A stretch of DNA of 5,021 nucleotides. It comes from an uncultured Pseudorhodobacter sp. (lineage in GTDB: Bacteria; Pseudomonadota; Alphaproteobacteria; Rhodobacterales; Rhodobacteraceae). The translations under genes and the position numbers were made by a program. A model generated the notes under the pieces. The model saw nothing but the letters and a program-made list of their open reading frames with translations, ran no database searches and was not told the origin of the DNA. How positions within the stretch are numbered: position 1 is the stretch's first letter; every line of letters begins with the position of its first letter. The stretch spans positions 1 to 5,021 of the forward strand of contig CAMFIX010000261.1 of assembly GCA_945952425.1 (NCBI GenBank), given 5' to 3'. Below, one piece after another: positions 5,017 to 5,021 of this stretch.

Positions 5017-5021
5017 GGGAT

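Noticed and set aside
1..5021. CRISPR array, tRNA, rRNA, phage or defence genes
   Set aside because: No regularly spaced repeats, no tRNA-like cloverleaf or rRNA signature seen, and all supported genes are housekeeping or unknown-function families.

Overview
The window looks like a chromosomal fragment of an alphaproteobacterium, most likely a member of the Rhodobacteraceae (Rhodobacter/Rhodovulum/Paracoccus-like). The evidence is the strongly GC-rich coding sequence with G/C in most third codon positions, the protein families present (a Bmt-type homocysteine methyltransferase, a free-standing corrinoid protein, DUF1638), and a LexA box of the alphaproteobacterial direct-repeat type. The first 26 bases are not biological: they are the end of a Nextera/Tn5 tagmentation adapter, so real sequence starts at about base 27. 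The last 25 or so bases belong to a short repeat, which may be why the contig stops there.

Layout. (1) 68-1066, plus strand: homocysteine S-methyltransferase (bmt). (2) 1067-1259: non-coding gap between convergent genes, with two hairpins. (3) 1260-2351, minus strand: a PA0069-type radical SAM protein related to spore photolyase. It is preceded by a compact promoter whose 17-bp spacer contains a perfect GTTC-N7-GTTC LexA box, and the start codon lies where transcription should begin (a leaderless arrangement). (4) 2391-2900, minus strand: small exported protein of unknown function, possibly DUF3859. (5) 2901-3063: divergent intergenic region with a stem-loop/pseudoknot candidate resembling the SAM/SAH riboswitch, ending on the ribosome binding site of the next gene. 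(6) 3064-3762, plus strand: corrinoid (B12-binding) protein with intact DxHxxG. (7) 3781-3815: strong intrinsic terminator. (8) 3842-4489 and 4486-4863, plus strand: DUF1638 protein and an NTF2/SnoaL-like small protein, overlapping by ATGA. (9) 4864-5021: non-coding end with two inverted copies of a 25-bp repeat around a GC-rich hairpin.

How the genes fit together. Bmt and the corrinoid protein correspond to the homocysteine module and the cap/cobalamin module of MetH, encoded as separate proteins. With a pterin-binding methyltransferase and a reactivation protein encoded elsewhere they would form a split, B12-dependent methionine synthase. DUF1638 commonly accompanies such corrinoid proteins and is a candidate accessory factor. 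The radical SAM gene lies between these genes on the opposite strand and seems to belong to the SOS response instead. The most interesting points are the SOS-type leaderless promoter, the riboswitch-like element before the corrinoid gene, the four-cysteine DUF1638 protein coupled to an NTF2-like partner, and the paired terminal repeats.
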